Origin: Caldilineaceae bacterium
Lineage (GTDB): Bacteria; Chloroflexota; Anaerolineae; Caldilineales; Caldilineaceae
Direction of reading: 5' to 3'
Length of the DNA: 64,000 nucleotides
NCBI GenBank assembly: GCA_022823185.1
Contig: JAJDXQ010000013.1
Coordinates: 62,001 to 126,000, forward strand
In this document: piece by piece, positions 43,154 through 51,842 of the stretch
How positions within the stretch are numbered: the stretch's first letter is position 1
Layout of the letters: every line of letters begins with the position of its first letter
The notes under the pieces: generated by a model
Told to the model about the DNA's origin: nothing
The model's database searches: none
Seen by the model: the letters and a program-made list of their open reading frames with translations, nothing else
Program-made: the position numbers and the translations under genes

Positions 43154-43909
43154 TCAGCCTCGGCCTACGTAAGGCATCTGATTGGCCATGACGGTCAGGG
43201 TGAGCACGTTGGTGTCCAGTGGCAGGCTGTCCATGTAGAGGATGGTTTGGGCGACGCCATCGGAGTCCATGTTCGGCTCGACCATGGTTGTGCCGTTGGC
43301 CTGCACGATGCCGGAGCGCATGCGTTCGGTCATTTCGGTGGCGGCGTTGCCGATGTCGATCTGGCCGCAGCAGATGTTGTAGGCGCGGCCGTCGAGAGAG
43401 GTGGATTTGGTCAGGCCGGTGATGGCGTGTTTGGTCGAGGTGTAGGGGGCGGAGTTGGGGCGTGGTGTATGGGCCGAGATGGAGCCGTTGTTGATGATGC
43501 GGCCGCCCTGGGGCGTCTGATTTTTCATGATGCGGAAGGCCCGCTGCGAACAGAGGAAGACGCCGGTCAGGTTTACGTCTACGACAGACTTCCAGTCTTC
43601 GTAGGCGATTTCGTCAAAGTCGGCGCGGGGCGCGCCGCGGCCGGCGTTGTTGAAGAGGAGGTCGAGGCGGCCAAAGGCTTCGATGGTGCGGTCGAAGAGG
43701 TTGTCGACGGCGGCGGGATCGGTCACGTCGGTTTGGACGACGAGGGCGCGGTCGCCGGCGCCGGCTTCGGCGGCGGTTTCTTCAAGGCGGTCAACGCGGC
43801 GGCCGGCGAGGGCGACTGAGTAGCCTTCCGCAAGCAGGAGAAGGGCGGTCCTTTTGCCGATGCCTGAGCCTGCGCCGGTGATGATTGCGACTCTGCCGGA
43901 GGTGGTCAT
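43154..43909 (-). CDS. Short-chain dehydrogenase/reductase
   Basis: A 251-residue classical SDR. The cofactor motif is [14 protein letters not shown] appears in LLFNNAGRG, and the catalytic Tyr and Lys are in YTSTK with Ser in NNGSISA. Absence of an acidic residue after the second strand followed by Arg (AGRRVDRL) suggests NADP preference. AAGGAG nine bases upstream selects the ATG at 43909; the frame extends 35 codons further without support. Convergent with the PhyH gene and divergent from the FAH gene. Substrate unknown. Confidence 0.9.
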   Translation of the reverse strand: MTTSGRVAIITGAGSGIGKRTALLLLAEGYSVALAGRRVDRLEETAAEAGAGDRALVVQTDVTDPAAVDNLFDRTIEAFGRLDLLFNNAGRGAPRADFDEIAYEDWKSVVDVNLTGVFLCSQRAFRIMKNQTPQGGRIINNGSISAHTPRPNSAPYTSTKHAITGLTKSTSLDGRAYNICCGQIDIGNAATEMTERMRSGIVQANGTTMVEPNMDSDGVAQTILYMDSLPLDTNVLTLTVMANQMPYVGRG

Positions 43910-44153
43910 ATTTGTGCGCTCCTTTGTTTCAGTGAAAGGAAATCTGAGACGGGTGGACTGCGGGATGGCAGGCAACCGCGAGTCCGCCGCCCACGCTTTT
44001 TGATGGTAGCGCACAGTCTATCACGGCTGCAATCCTTTTCCTACCGAAGAAACGAAAGGGCAGGGTTACCTGCAAGGGGGTCAGGAGGGCTTTTGGTCTA
44101 CGAGCGTCTACATTGGATTCATAAATCACTCAACACAAGGAGAAGCGTCCACG

Positions 44154-44927
44154 ATGAAGATTTTACGCTACAGTTCCGACGGCACAACGAGCTACGGCAT
44201 TCTGGAAGAGGACGGGACGATCCGGCAGATGGCCTCGTGTCCGTGGGACAGTTTCGAGGAGAGCGGCGAGACAACGCACCTGGACAACGTGAAGGTGCTG
44301 GCGCCGGTGGGGAAGCCGCGGCTGATTGGGGTGGGGCTGAATTACCTGGCCCATGCTGAAGAGGGCGGGCAGACGCCGCCGGACCAGCCGATGCTCTTCA
44401 TGCTGCCCTGGACGGCTATTCTGGATCCGGAGGAGGCGATCATCTACCCGCGGCAGGGGCAGAACGTGCACTATGAGGGTGAACTTTCGGTCATCATCGG
44501 CAAGGAGGCGCGCCGGGTGTCGGAAGCGGATGCGCTGGACTATGTGTTGGGATACAGCTGCGGGAACGACGTCAGCGAGCGGGTGATCCAGGCCAATGAA
44601 ATGGCGAACGGCTGCATGCTGATTGGCAAGGGATTCGATACGTTCAAGCCGCTGGGGCCCTGCATCGCCACCGGACTGGACTCCACGAATCTTGAGCTGA
44701 CAACCCGTTTGAACGGTGAGGTCAAGCAGCACACGAACACGGACGACCTGATCTTTTCGGTGGCGCAGTTGATCGCTTATATCAGCGAGGCGATTACGCT
44801 GCTGCCGGGGGATGTGATCATGACGGGCACCCCGTCGGGCGTGGGACCGGTTCAGCCGGGCGATGTGGTGGAGATTGAGATTTCAGGGGTAGGCGTGCTG
44901 CGCAATCCGGTGGTGGCGGAGGCGTAG
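44154..44927 (+). CDS. Fumarylacetoacetate hydrolase family protein
   Basis: A 257-residue FAH-family enzyme. The family core is clear: GVGLNYLAHAEE, the metal-binding Glu pair in VHYEGELSVIIGK with Asp in YSCGNDVSER, LGPCIATGLD and VIMTGTPSGVGPVQPGDVVEIEI. Members hydrolyse or decarboxylate acylpyruvates, hydrate 2-oxo-pentenoates or dehydrate sugar acids such as 2,4-diketo-3-deoxy-L-fuconate. Together with the SDR and mannonate dehydratase-like gene nearby, a sugar-acid route is likely. AAGGAGA is about 11 bases before the ATG. Its 3' end is duplicated in degraded form at 45715-45925. Confidence 0.92.
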   Translation: MKILRYSSDGTTSYGILEEDGTIRQMASCPWDSFEESGETTHLDNVKVLAPVGKPRLIGVGLNYLAHAEEGGQTPPDQPMLFMLPWTAILDPEEAIIYPRQGQNVHYEGELSVIIGKEARRVSEADALDYVLGYSCGNDVSERVIQANEMANGCMLIGKGFDTFKPLGPCIATGLDSTNLELTTRLNGEVKQHTNTDDLIFSVAQLIAYISEAITLLPGDVIMTGTPSGVGPVQPGDVVEIEISGVGVLRNPVVAEA

Positions 44928-44989
44928 TATGGGATAGCAGTGTTGTGACGTCACGCGGTTTCTCAGACTTGCGGAAAGACGGGAAGCTT
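44875..44989 (+). repeat. 115-bp direct repeat, left copy (FAH / DUF402 junction)
   Basis: Aligns without gaps to 45873-45987, roughly three quarters identical by eye, with an exact 24-base core around TTGTGACGTCACGCGG. The left half is the true 3' end of the FAH gene. The right part, read on the minus strand, gives KLPVFPQV-stop-ETA-stop, a decayed copy of the DUF402 C-terminus KLPVLPENWETA. It flanks the BrnTA genes on their left. Confidence 0.7.
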
Positions 44990-44990
44990 A
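44950..44990 (-). pseudogene. Remnant of the DUF402 gene 3' end
   Basis: Minus-strand translation KLPVFPQV, stop, ETA, stop corresponds to the last 12 residues of the intact protein at 45949-46584. Nothing recognisable remains further upstream. Confidence 0.55.
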
Positions 44991-45036
44991 CGGGGCGTCA
45001 CAGACTGCTCCCTGCCATTCTGTTACAACAGGAAGT

Positions 45037-45318
45037 CTATCTACTCTGTCGAGCTACATACTCCCTGAGGATACTCCGAACCAACGTCTGATAGGAGGCG
45101 CCTAACTCCTTTGCTTTGTCCTTGAAAAAAGCAACCGTCTCTTTGTCAAGAGGCACCGTGATATTTTCTGTCTCGGTGTCTTTGAAGACCAGTTCCTCCG
45201 GGCGAGGCAAGAACCCTTTGTCGATAATTTGCAGGTCTTCCGCCTCTGGAAGTTCAGGATTATCCGAGTATTCTGCTGTCTCCCAAGTTTGTCTTGGCGG
45301 GTCAAGATTCTGGCTCAT
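45037..45318 (-). CDS. brnA: BrnA-type antitoxin (ribbon-helix-helix)
   Basis: A 93-residue BrnA-family antitoxin. The C-terminal half carries the DNA-binding segment ENITVPLDKETVAFFKDKAKELGASYQTLVRSILREYVARQ, a CopG/Arc-like strand-helix-helix with dimer-forming helix; the acidic N-terminal half would bind and neutralise the toxin. Its ATG overlaps the toxin stop by four bases, the usual brnT-brnA order. It should repress its own promoter, expected upstream of the toxin near 45610-45660. Confidence 0.88.
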   Translation of the reverse strand: MSQNLDPPRQTWETAEYSDNPELPEAEDLQIIDKGFLPRPEELVFKDTETENITVPLDKETVAFFKDKAKELGASYQTLVRSILREYVARQSR

Positions 45319-45605
45319 GCGCTCCTCTGGTCCAAGTATAGCTTCCGGTACTTTCTCCAGTAACCGGCCCCGAAAATCCTAATTCTGTTTGCTCTGTAGG
45401 TAAAGCGAACAGTAAGAATGCCGTCCTCGACTCTACCGACACAGAAAAATCTCGTTTCATGACGACTACTGTGAACTATGTCTTCCAAAACAATCAGGTG
45501 AGGATCTGCAAAAGCATATTGAGCTTCTTCAAAGCTGACACCGTGCTTTGCTACATTCTCCTGATTCTTGTTCTCATCCCACTCGAAAAGCTCCCTACTT
45601 GTCAT
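45315..45605 (-). CDS. brnT: BrnT-type toxin ribonuclease
   Basis: A 96-residue BrnT-family toxin, a RelE-fold ribonuclease that inhibits translation. Motifs FEWDENKNQENVAKHGVSFEEA, FADPH, ETRFFCVGRVEDGILTVRFTYR and IRIFGAG follow the family closely, though the usual IRIISAR ending is IRIFGAGYWRKYRK here. It is first of the pair and overlaps the antitoxin by four bases. The module is lower in GC than its surroundings and sits between duplicated gene ends, which points to acquisition. Confidence 0.88.
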   Translation of the reverse strand: MTSRELFEWDENKNQENVAKHGVSFEEAQYAFADPHLIVLEDIVHSSRHETRFFCVGRVEDGILTVRFTYRANRIRIFGAGYWRKYRKLYLDQRSA

Positions 45606-45714
45606 GTGCGCGGTTACTCAAAGCTGCAACGAATTTTAGCCAAGTGTAACATGGGAACACTGTCAAGGCAATTGCGCAGATATCATCTGAAGGGGAGAAG
45701 ACGCTCCATCCCAG

Positions 45715-45925
45715 CGAAGCTCTGCCTGATCAGACCTTACTCAAATTGGCAAGTAGATTGACCGGCGAGGTCACCAAGCAAGTGAGCTCAGCCGCCTTGA
45801 ACTTAGCGGTTGACAAAACTTTCTCATATATCAACAGAGGGAATTTGATTCTGTCGGGCGCCGTACTTGGAGTTGAGATTTCAGGGGTAAACACGCTGCG
45901 CATGCTTGTCGTGGCAGAAGCGTAG
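45715..45925 (+). pseudogene. Remnant of the FAH-family gene 3' half
   Basis: Translation gives RLTGEVTKQVSSAALNLAV, then FSYINRGNLILSG and VEISGVNTLRMLVVAEA with stop. This matches the intact FAH C-terminus (RLNGEVKQH, AYISE, VEIEISGVGVLRNPVVAEA) with an internal deletion of the TGTPSG-containing loop. There is no start codon or 5' half. It lies between brnT and the DUF402 gene. Confidence 0.6.
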
Positions 45926-45987
45926 GACGGTGCAGCGATGTTGTGACGTCACGCGGTTTCCCAGTTTTCAGGCAGGACGGGAAGTTT
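45873..45987 (+). repeat. 115-bp direct repeat, right copy (FAH / DUF402 junction)
   Basis: Partner of 44875-44989. Its left part is the decayed FAH end, its right part (45949-45987) is the intact 3' end of the DUF402 gene on the minus strand. The two copies together bracket brnTA. Confidence 0.7.
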
Positions 45988-46584
45988 CCAATGAGACGGT
46001 GGACGCCAGGCAGCCCATGCTTGAAGCTGGCGGCGGCGGGCGGTAATGCATTCGCTGGCGATACGCTGTGTTTCGCGGCGGATCCGCTCTCCTTCAGCAG
46101 CTGTAAACAGGCCAAGTTCGATGGCGACGGCGAGTTCGTCTTCGTCCTTGAGCTGCCAGGAACTGAGGTCGGGGCTGATGACCGCGTCGAGGACGTGGTC
46201 GGTCGTGTCGAAGCCGATGGGTGTGCGTTTGAGGGGCAGTTCGGGATTGACTTTCCAGCCGGCGTGGGTCCAGTCGGGGGCCGACCAGATTGTCCAAATG
46301 GAGGCGGCTTCACCGGGACGGGATGACCAGACGTGGTGCTGCCCGGTCCACTCGTAGAGTTTGCGCTGCCAGGAACCGGTTGCGGCGACGTGCAGGTGTT
46401 CATCGCGTGAGCAGTCCGGGCCGGCAAAGACGGCGCCGGGGGCGATGTAGAGGGAGACCAGGTCGGCGCTGTCTTCGATCATGGTCGCCGGAATGGCGGC
46501 CCATACGCCGCCTGGCCACATTTGGCGGAGTACGATGTGACTGCCTGTGGGCCAGGCGGGGTTGCGCGGTTCGTTTGCCGACAA
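45949..46584 (-). CDS. DUF402 family protein
   Basis: A 211-residue protein with the DUF402 (FomD-like) core: GWKVNPELPLKRTPIGFDTTDHVLDAVISPDLSSWQLKDEDELAVAIELGLFTAAE. Charged residues in DTTDHVLD and KDEDE form the metal site in characterised members, which are nucleotide phosphohydrolases or act in RNA decay. The start is TTG at 46582-46584, with GGAGA seven bases upstream. It is convergent with the FAH gene; a tandem rearrangement at this junction has left partial copies of both. Confidence 0.85.
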   Translation of the reverse strand: MSANEPRNPAWPTGSHIVLRQMWPGGVWAAIPATMIEDSADLVSLYIAPGAVFAGPDCSRDEHLHVAATGSWQRKLYEWTGQHHVWSSRPGEAASIWTIWSAPDWTHAGWKVNPELPLKRTPIGFDTTDHVLDAVISPDLSSWQLKDEDELAVAIELGLFTAAEGERIRRETQRIASECITARRRQLQAWAAWRPPSHWKLPVLPENWETA

Positions 46585-46806
46585 GGTGCGTTCTCCGCTT
46601 GCTGTGCTATTGCTGGTGGCAAGGCCTGGTTTTGCGGTCGCCGGGCCGCTCGCGGTGGGGGACCGGCCGGCTTGCTGTCTGGATTCTGCAGGTTCCAGAA
46701 GTAGAGAACACCGGTCGGCTGGATTCGTTGCAGGGGGCGCGTTCGGAGGTTTGCACGGAATAGCGCTCCCGGCCCGGTTTTGGATGGTTGCGTGGAGCGG
46801 TCGGAA

Positions 46807-47724
46807 TCAGCCTTTCAGAGCGCCGGAGGTGAGACCTTCGATGAACTGACGCTGGAACAGCACGTAGACCAGAATCATGGGCAGGATGATGATCGTAATG
46901 CCGGCCGCGATCAGAGTATAGTCGGACTCGTAGCGCGTTTGGAAGTAGAGCAGGCCCAAAGTCAACGGGCGCAGGCTTTGTTTCTGAAGGTAGAGGAGAG
47001 GCAGCAGGAAGGCGTTCCACGAGGCAATAAACTGAACGATGCCCAGAGTGGACAGGGCCGGTTTTGCCAGGGGAACCATGATGTGCCAGAATACGCCAAA
47101 GTCACCGCAGCCGTCGATTTTGGCGGCGTCGATCAACTCGATAGGCAGACTCATGAAAAAGGCGCGCATCAGGAAGATGCCAAACGGGATGCCCAGTGCG
47201 ATCATTGGGAGGACCCCGGCCAAGTAGGTGGTGAGCAACCCGAGATCGCGCAGTTGATAGTAGAGAGGGATCATGATGGCCTGGAAGGGAATGATGATCC
47301 CGGCCAGGAAGAAGTAGAAAAGAATGTTACGGCCAACGAAGTCGATCTTGGCCAGGGCATAGCCGCCCAACGAACAGCAGATGAGGACGCCGATCACGGT
47401 AGGCAGGGTGATGATGACGGAATTCAGGAAGAATTCACCGAAATGTCCAATGTCCCAGGCTGTCGCCAAGTTCTGCCACTGGGGCACTGCGGGGAGGGCG
47501 AACGGAGAGTCGTAGAATTCTTTCTTTGTCTTCAGGGCGATGCCAACGATCCACACAAAGGGCATCAGGCTGATAATAGCAAAAAAGAGGAGCAGAATGT
47601 ATTTGCCGGTTCCCCGCAGGATGAGCCCGTAATTCGGCGTAGCGAAGCCGGGCGCGGGCGCAGTGCGAACGATGGAATCGCCTGTCGTCCCGGCAGGGTC
47701 GCGTTGGGCGGCATTTGCGCGCAT
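46807..47724 (-). CDS. Carbohydrate ABC transporter permease, MalG type
   Basis: A 305-residue permease with six hydrophobic segments, the first at about 40-62 (YILLLFFAIISLMPFVWIVGI). The EAA loop is DAAKIDGCGDFGVFWHIMVPL, and the C-terminus ends LTSGALKG. The ATG at 47722-47724 is chosen because GGGGAG is about ten bases upstream and the gap to the preceding stop is then four bases; an in-frame ATG nine codons earlier would overlap the MalF gene. Third sugar importer in the window. Confidence 0.93.
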   Translation of the reverse strand: MRANAAQRDPAGTTGDSIVRTAPAPGFATPNYGLILRGTGKYILLLFFAIISLMPFVWIVGIALKTKKEFYDSPFALPAVPQWQNLATAWDIGHFGEFFLNSVIITLPTVIGVLICCSLGGYALAKIDFVGRNILFYFFLAGIIIPFQAIMIPLYYQLRDLGLLTTYLAGVLPMIALGIPFGIFLMRAFFMSLPIELIDAAKIDGCGDFGVFWHIMVPLAKPALSTLGIVQFIASWNAFLLPLLYLQKQSLRPLTLGLLYFQTRYESDYTLIAAGITIIILPMILVYVLFQRQFIEGLTSGALKG

Positions 47725-47728
47725 GGTA

Positions 47729-48688
47729 TCAGGTCTCCCCGCCCCGTTCACGAAGTCGAATGAACAGGACAGAGACGAGAAGGATTATGACGGTAAGGAC
47801 AATCGAAAGCGCAGTGCCGTAGCCCACGAAGTTCTGCTGGAATGACTGCTTGAAGATATAGGTGGCCACGACCTCTGTGTGGTAACCTGGCCCGCCGGCT
47901 GTCATCACATAGACGAGATCGAAGACTTTGAAACCCCCGATCAGTGAGAGTGAAACCAGAAGCGTAATGACATGGCTCAGCTGGGGGATCGTCACGTAGA
48001 TGAAGCGCTGCCACGCATTGGCGCCGTCGATTTTTGCGGCGTCAAAGAGATCCATGTCCACATTCTGAAGGCCGGCAAGCAGAATCGTCATGTGGAAGCC
48101 GTAACCGGCCCAGGCTGCAACCATGATCAGCGAAAGCAGAGCCGTGTTCGGTTGGCCGAGCCAACCCTGCGCCAGCATTTCAAGGCCGATTGCGCGCAGG
48201 AACTGGTTGAGCGCGCCATACAAGGGATTGTAGATAAGACCGAAGATAATGGCGATGATGACAGTAGCAAGCACGTAGGGCATGAAGAATACGGTACGAA
48301 AAGCCGTACGGCCGCGGGCGCCGTCCCAGAGCACGGTGGCCAGCAGCAGCCCAATTGAAAGAGGGATGATGGTTTCGAGAACGATCCAGATCAGGTTGTG
48401 CAGCAGAGCCTGCTGCATGATGTCATCAGCCGAGAGCGCGCGTGTATAGTTTTGGAGGCCCACCCACTCTCTGACGGGATTGACGCCATCCCAGCTGGTA
48501 AAACTGAGGCCGATACTGCCGATGAGCGGATAGGCGACAAAAGTGATGTATATGATAAGGGCAGGCGCGAGAAAGAGTAGCGCGGTCAGGTGTCGCCGCA
48601 GAAACCCCCGCCACTTGAGGTTAGGTCTTCCGCTACTTTGGAGGTTGCGTGCGCCGGGCAGAGAAGATGTCCACATTCGTGTTGTCAC
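47729..48688 (-). CDS. Carbohydrate ABC transporter permease, MalF type
   Basis: A 319-residue permease, first helix at about 33-55 (ALLFLAPALIIYITFVAYPLIGSIGLSF). The EAA loop is DAAKIDGANAWQRFIYVTIPQL and YVMTAGGPGYHTEVV follows. The given start is GTG at 48688 without a clear ribosome-binding site; the ATG four codons later is an alternative. It is separated from the binding-protein gene by 82 bases that form a strong stem-loop. Confidence 0.92.
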   Translation of the reverse strand: MTTRMWTSSLPGARNLQSSGRPNLKWRGFLRRHLTALLFLAPALIIYITFVAYPLIGSIGLSFTSWDGVNPVREWVGLQNYTRALSADDIMQQALLHNLIWIVLETIIPLSIGLLLATVLWDGARGRTAFRTVFFMPYVLATVIIAIIFGLIYNPLYGALNQFLRAIGLEMLAQGWLGQPNTALLSLIMVAAWAGYGFHMTILLAGLQNVDMDLFDAAKIDGANAWQRFIYVTIPQLSHVITLLVSLSLIGGFKVFDLVYVMTAGGPGYHTEVVATYIFKQSFQQNFVGYGTALSIVLTVIILLVSVLFIRLRERGGET

Positions 48689-48723
48689 ACTGGCAGGCAG
48701 CCGCTACCAGTCCTGCTCCAGAT

Positions 48724-48761
48724 AGGCGTCAGGCCCGCATCGCATCGCGGACCTGACGCCT
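48724..48761 (-). promoter_or_regulatory. Intercistronic stem-loop after binding-protein gene
   Basis: Arms of 15 bases (48724-48738 and 48747-48761) pair fully in the minus-strand RNA, with one G-U pair, around an 8-base loop. It starts 10 bases after the binding-protein stop, exactly as in the operon at 2.4 kb. No U-tract. Confidence 0.62.
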
Positions 48762-48770
48762 GCGGGCGTC

Positions 48771-50105
48771 TCAACATTTCAGGCCATACTGGCCACCGTC
48801 AATCGCCGCTTGCCATTGCTCCTGAAGATCCAGCATCTGCTGTTCGGGCGTCTTCTCTCCGGCCAGGATCTGCTGGAAGCCGGCATTCATCATATCGTAG
48901 ACGCCTGGTGGCGAGAAGCCGGCCGGCATCCATCCGAACTTCTGGTCGGGGCTTCTGAGGATGGACAGGACCTTCTTCATCAGGTCCGACAGATTCAGGC
49001 TTTCTGCATCGAAGGGCATGGGCGGTACGACGCTCACGGTTTCGACCCACACCGGCACAGCGGCATCGCTATAGAGGAAGTCGATAAACTGGAAGGCTGC
49101 ATCGGGGTCGACGGAATCTTTTGGAACCTGGTAGCCGGAGCCGAGCCAAGCTTGGGGCAAGACTTCGCTGCCATTGATTGATGGGTAGAGATAGATATCG
49201 GGCTCGAAATCGGTTTCAGCCCCAAGCACGGTGCCCACCCACCATGTACCTGTCAATTTGTGGATGGCCTCACCTGTGAAGAAGAGATTGTTGGCATCCT
49301 GTCCGGGAATGGCGTTTGGGTCAGGGGGATAGAAACCCTGTTCAAGGTAGTCGACACAGATTATTTCGATGGCTTCCAGAACTTCGGGCCGATCCCAGGA
49401 AGCGCCGCAGAGCGTAATGTCATCCATGCCGGCCTTCCCAACCAGATTGTTCAGAGGAAAGCCGAAAGTGTGACGAAGTTCGCCGCGCCCGGCGTTGCCG
49501 ATCGTGATGGGGATATATCCCGCTTCTTTCGTCGCCTCGCAGTTGGCCGTGAATTCTGCGTGCGTTTGAGGGATCTGCAGACCAAGCTCGTCGTAGGCGG
49601 TCTTATTGTAGTAGACCGGTTCAAACTCGAGCTCATGGGGTATAGCGTAGCGTTTGCCTTCCAACGTACACCACTGTTGGGCAAATTCGAAGATCTTCTG
49701 GTCCCAGCCATACTGTTCGTAGGCGTCGTCCATGGGCATGAGTTGATCGGCGTTGACAAGCACTTGCAAGGCGAACGCGCCCAGGTCATAGTACATCAGG
49801 TCGGGCCCGGTGCCGGCGCCAAGCGCGGTCTTGAGCAGATCCCGCAACTGCTCGTTGCCGGAATAGACCTCGCGTTCAATGGTGATGTTGGGGTTGGCTT
49901 CTGTGAAACCTTCAACAAGCTGCTGCATACCCGCGTCGGCGCCTCCGCCTGACCATTGGTCCCAAACCAGGAGTGTAACCGCTTCCTCTTCAGTTTCGCC
50001 TGTTGTCCCGGTGGGAGCGGCTGGTACACATGCGGTTGCGGCGATGCCGATGCCGGCAACACCGGTCCAGCGCAGGAATTCTCTTCGAGTGGCCATTCCT
50101 TTCAT
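48771..50105 (-). CDS. Sugar ABC transporter substrate-binding lipoprotein
   Basis: A 444-residue family 1 solute-binding protein. The leader MATRREFLRWTGVAGIGIAATAC has the twin-arginine pattern and lipobox. Mature-region motifs include VTLLVWDQWSGGGADAGMQQLVEGF, LKTALGAGTGPDLMYYD and W/Y-rich ligand loops. GGAGG eight bases before the ATG; a second ATG three codons on is possible. First gene of the third sugar operon with MalF and MalG downstream. Confidence 0.92.
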   Translation of the reverse strand: MKGMATRREFLRWTGVAGIGIAATACVPAAPTGTTGETEEEAVTLLVWDQWSGGGADAGMQQLVEGFTEANPNITIEREVYSGNEQLRDLLKTALGAGTGPDLMYYDLGAFALQVLVNADQLMPMDDAYEQYGWDQKIFEFAQQWCTLEGKRYAIPHELEFEPVYYNKTAYDELGLQIPQTHAEFTANCEATKEAGYIPITIGNAGRGELRHTFGFPLNNLVGKAGMDDITLCGASWDRPEVLEAIEIICVDYLEQGFYPPDPNAIPGQDANNLFFTGEAIHKLTGTWWVGTVLGAETDFEPDIYLYPSINGSEVLPQAWLGSGYQVPKDSVDPDAAFQFIDFLYSDAAVPVWVETVSVVPPMPFDAESLNLSDLMKKVLSILRSPDQKFGWMPAGFSPPGVYDMMNAGFQQILAGEKTPEQQMLDLQEQWQAAIDGGQYGLKC

Positions 50106-50669
50106 TTGCTTTTCCTCCTTACATACTGGGAACTTAGTGACACAATGGAGACTGAGTTCATGATTCAGTGTGAGCGCAGGGAAATAAAGGAATCAATGTT
50201 TATTGGAATGAGTTGGAAGTCAATTGTAACATGGAGGCGACGGGAAATCAATAGAGGCAAAAATTCGGGTGACAGGCGAAGTTGGGGCGGGTTTCAGGCC
50301 GCAGCTGGGAACCATAATGGACAGGGGGCTGGTTGTCTGAACGGGGATTTAGGGGATTAGGGGGATGGGTTGTTGCCTGGACGGAGATGTGTTGGGGAAC
50401 GGCGGGATGAACTGCAGGGGAAGGGCGCGAGGGGCTTGTTGGCGTCTCAGATTGGAGGAGGGCTTCTGTGCGGAGGGGCTTGGGTGCCCACAAGGGGCGC
50501 CCCTACAGGGGAGGTGACGGTGCATGCAAGGGCCGCGGGCGACCAGACAAGGGTGGCGGGACGGGCGCGAACAGGCATCTCAGATTCTGAGTAGGTTATA
50601 ATGAGTCAGTTCTGCATCGTGAGGCGGAATGGAATCCTCTCAACATTCGGGTAAAGACGAGGCATAGCG
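50106..50669. other. Intergenic region with a palindromic repeat
   Basis: About 560 bases between divergent units. It holds the second copy of the 28-bp palindromic repeat (50482-50509). A lone TATAAT at 50597-50602, about 70 bases before the methyltransferase gene, lacks a -35. No gene recognised. Confidence 0.4.
50482..50509 (+). repeat. Dispersed 28-bp palindromic repeat (copy 2 of 2)
   Basis: Differs from 4277-4304 at two of 28 positions (GGGTGCCCACAAGGGG against GGGCGCCCACAGGGGG). Same orientation, intergenic. Confidence 0.55.
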
Positions 50670-51374
50670 ATGCCCTTCACGGTCGATGGCGTCGTCCCCT
50701 GGGGGCGGACGATGGCGGAATATCGGGGGATGTTCGACCTGCGGGAGCGGGAGCTGCAGGGCCGGATTCTTGGGTGCGGGGACGGACCGGCCAGCTTCAA
50801 TGCGGAGATGACTGCGCAGGGGCGCTCGGTTGTCTCGGTCGATCCGTTGTACGCGTATCCGGGGGAGGCGATCGAACGGCGCGTAGAGGAGACATACGAC
50901 ATAATCATGGAGCAACTGGCGCGCAACCGGGATGACTTTGTGTGGACCTATGTGCCGTCGCTGCCGGCGCTGGGAGAGCGGCGGATGTGGGCGATGCGCC
51001 GGTTTCTGGCCGACTACGCGGCGGGTAAGCGCGAAGGCCGTTATGTGGATGCTTCGCTGCCGGACCTGCCCTTTGAGGACTACAGCTTTGACCTCGCGCT
51101 TTCTTCCCACTTTCTGTTTCTGTATAGCAGGGAGTTTGATCTGGACTTTCATGTGCAGGCGCTGGAGGAGATGCTGCGGGTGGCCCCGGAGGCGCGGGCC
51201 TTTCCGCTGCTGCAGGTTGGCGGGGCTCCGTCGCCCCACGTGCAGGGCGTAATTGAGGTTTTTGCGCTGCGGGGCATTGAGGCTAGAGTTATGGAGGCGC
51301 CTTATGAATTTCAGAAGGGCGGCAGCCGAATGCTGCGCTTGCGAAGGTTGCCTGGAACAGGTGAAAACGGCTAG
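50670..51374 (+). CDS. SAM-dependent methyltransferase-like protein
   Basis: A 234-residue protein with a class I methyltransferase layout: RILGCGDGPASFNAEM (motif I, SAM-binding Gly-rich loop), VVSVDPLYAY (acidic end of the second strand) and YVDASLPDLPFEDYSFDLALSSHFLFLY (motif IV region). Typical of conserved, uncharacterised methyltransferases in Cyanobacteria and Chloroflexota. GAGG seven bases upstream supports the ATG. It precedes the cupin gene by 32 bases and may be cotranscribed. Substrate unknown. Confidence 0.78.
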   Translation: MPFTVDGVVPWGRTMAEYRGMFDLRERELQGRILGCGDGPASFNAEMTAQGRSVVSVDPLYAYPGEAIERRVEETYDIIMEQLARNRDDFVWTYVPSLPALGERRMWAMRRFLADYAAGKREGRYVDASLPDLPFEDYSFDLALSSHFLFLYSREFDLDFHVQALEEMLRVAPEARAFPLLQVGGAPSPHVQGVIEVFALRGIEARVMEAPYEFQKGGSRMLRLRRLPGTGENG

Positions 51375-51406
51375 CTGCTGGAATCTGAAAACAGGGCGGT
51401 GAAAAA

Positions 51407-51805
51407 ATGGCAGTTCTTCCACATAACCACAGCGATTACGACCCGATCAACACGCGCAGCAGCATTCCGGGCGCGCGCATCATCACGGGGCGCACGTGCG
51501 GCGCAGAGCAGATGGAGCTTTGGGAGCAATACATGCCTCCTGGCGGCGTGATCCCGCTGCATTACCATGATTGTGAAGAGAGCCTGACCTTTCTCAGCGG
51601 CGAAGTTGAAGTCACTCTGGGAGATGAACGCCACCGGGTCGGCGCGGACACCACGGTGTTTGTGCCGGAGGGCGTCCTCCATGAAGTTCGCAACGTGGGG
51701 GAGGCGCCGGCGCGCCTCATTGCAGTTTTTGCCCGCGCCGCGCCGGCGGTTCTCTATCCGGATGCAGAGGAAGGCAGATGCGACGCGTTTCAGAGCACTG
51801 TTTGA
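51407..51805 (+). CDS. Cupin-domain protein
   Basis: A 132-residue single-domain cupin. The metal-binding motif 1 reads G-(x)5-H-x-H-x(n)-E as GVIPLHYHDCEESLTFLSGEVEV, and motif 2 contains VFVPEGVLHEVRNVG with the last His. Small cupins of this type are dioxygenases, isomerases or sensors. It lies just upstream of the BMP-type importer but that operon has its own promoter beginning within 20 bases of this stop codon. Exact function unknown. Confidence 0.85.
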   Translation: MAVLPHNHSDYDPINTRSSIPGARIITGRTCGAEQMELWEQYMPPGGVIPLHYHDCEESLTFLSGEVEVTLGDERHRVGADTTVFVPEGVLHEVRNVGEAPARLIAVFARAAPAVLYPDAEEGRCDAFQSTV

Positions 51806-51818
51806 ATTGTGGGAATGG

Positions 51819-51827
51819 TGCTATAAT
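51819..51827 (+). promoter_or_regulatory. Extended -10 promoter of the BMP-type importer operon
   Basis: TGCTATAAT is a perfect extended -10. The only -35-like match (TTTGAA, 51801-51806) is 15 bases away, so recognition probably relies on the extended element. Transcription would begin near 51834 and give a leader of about 95 bases. Confidence 0.45.
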
Positions 51828-51842
51828 CGGGACAGTTTGCTA

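Noticed and set aside
44944..44955. TGACGTCA palindrome in the duplicated segment as a regulator site
   Set aside because: It lies at the FAH/DUF402 junction and is explained by the duplicated gene ends; no promoter nearby.
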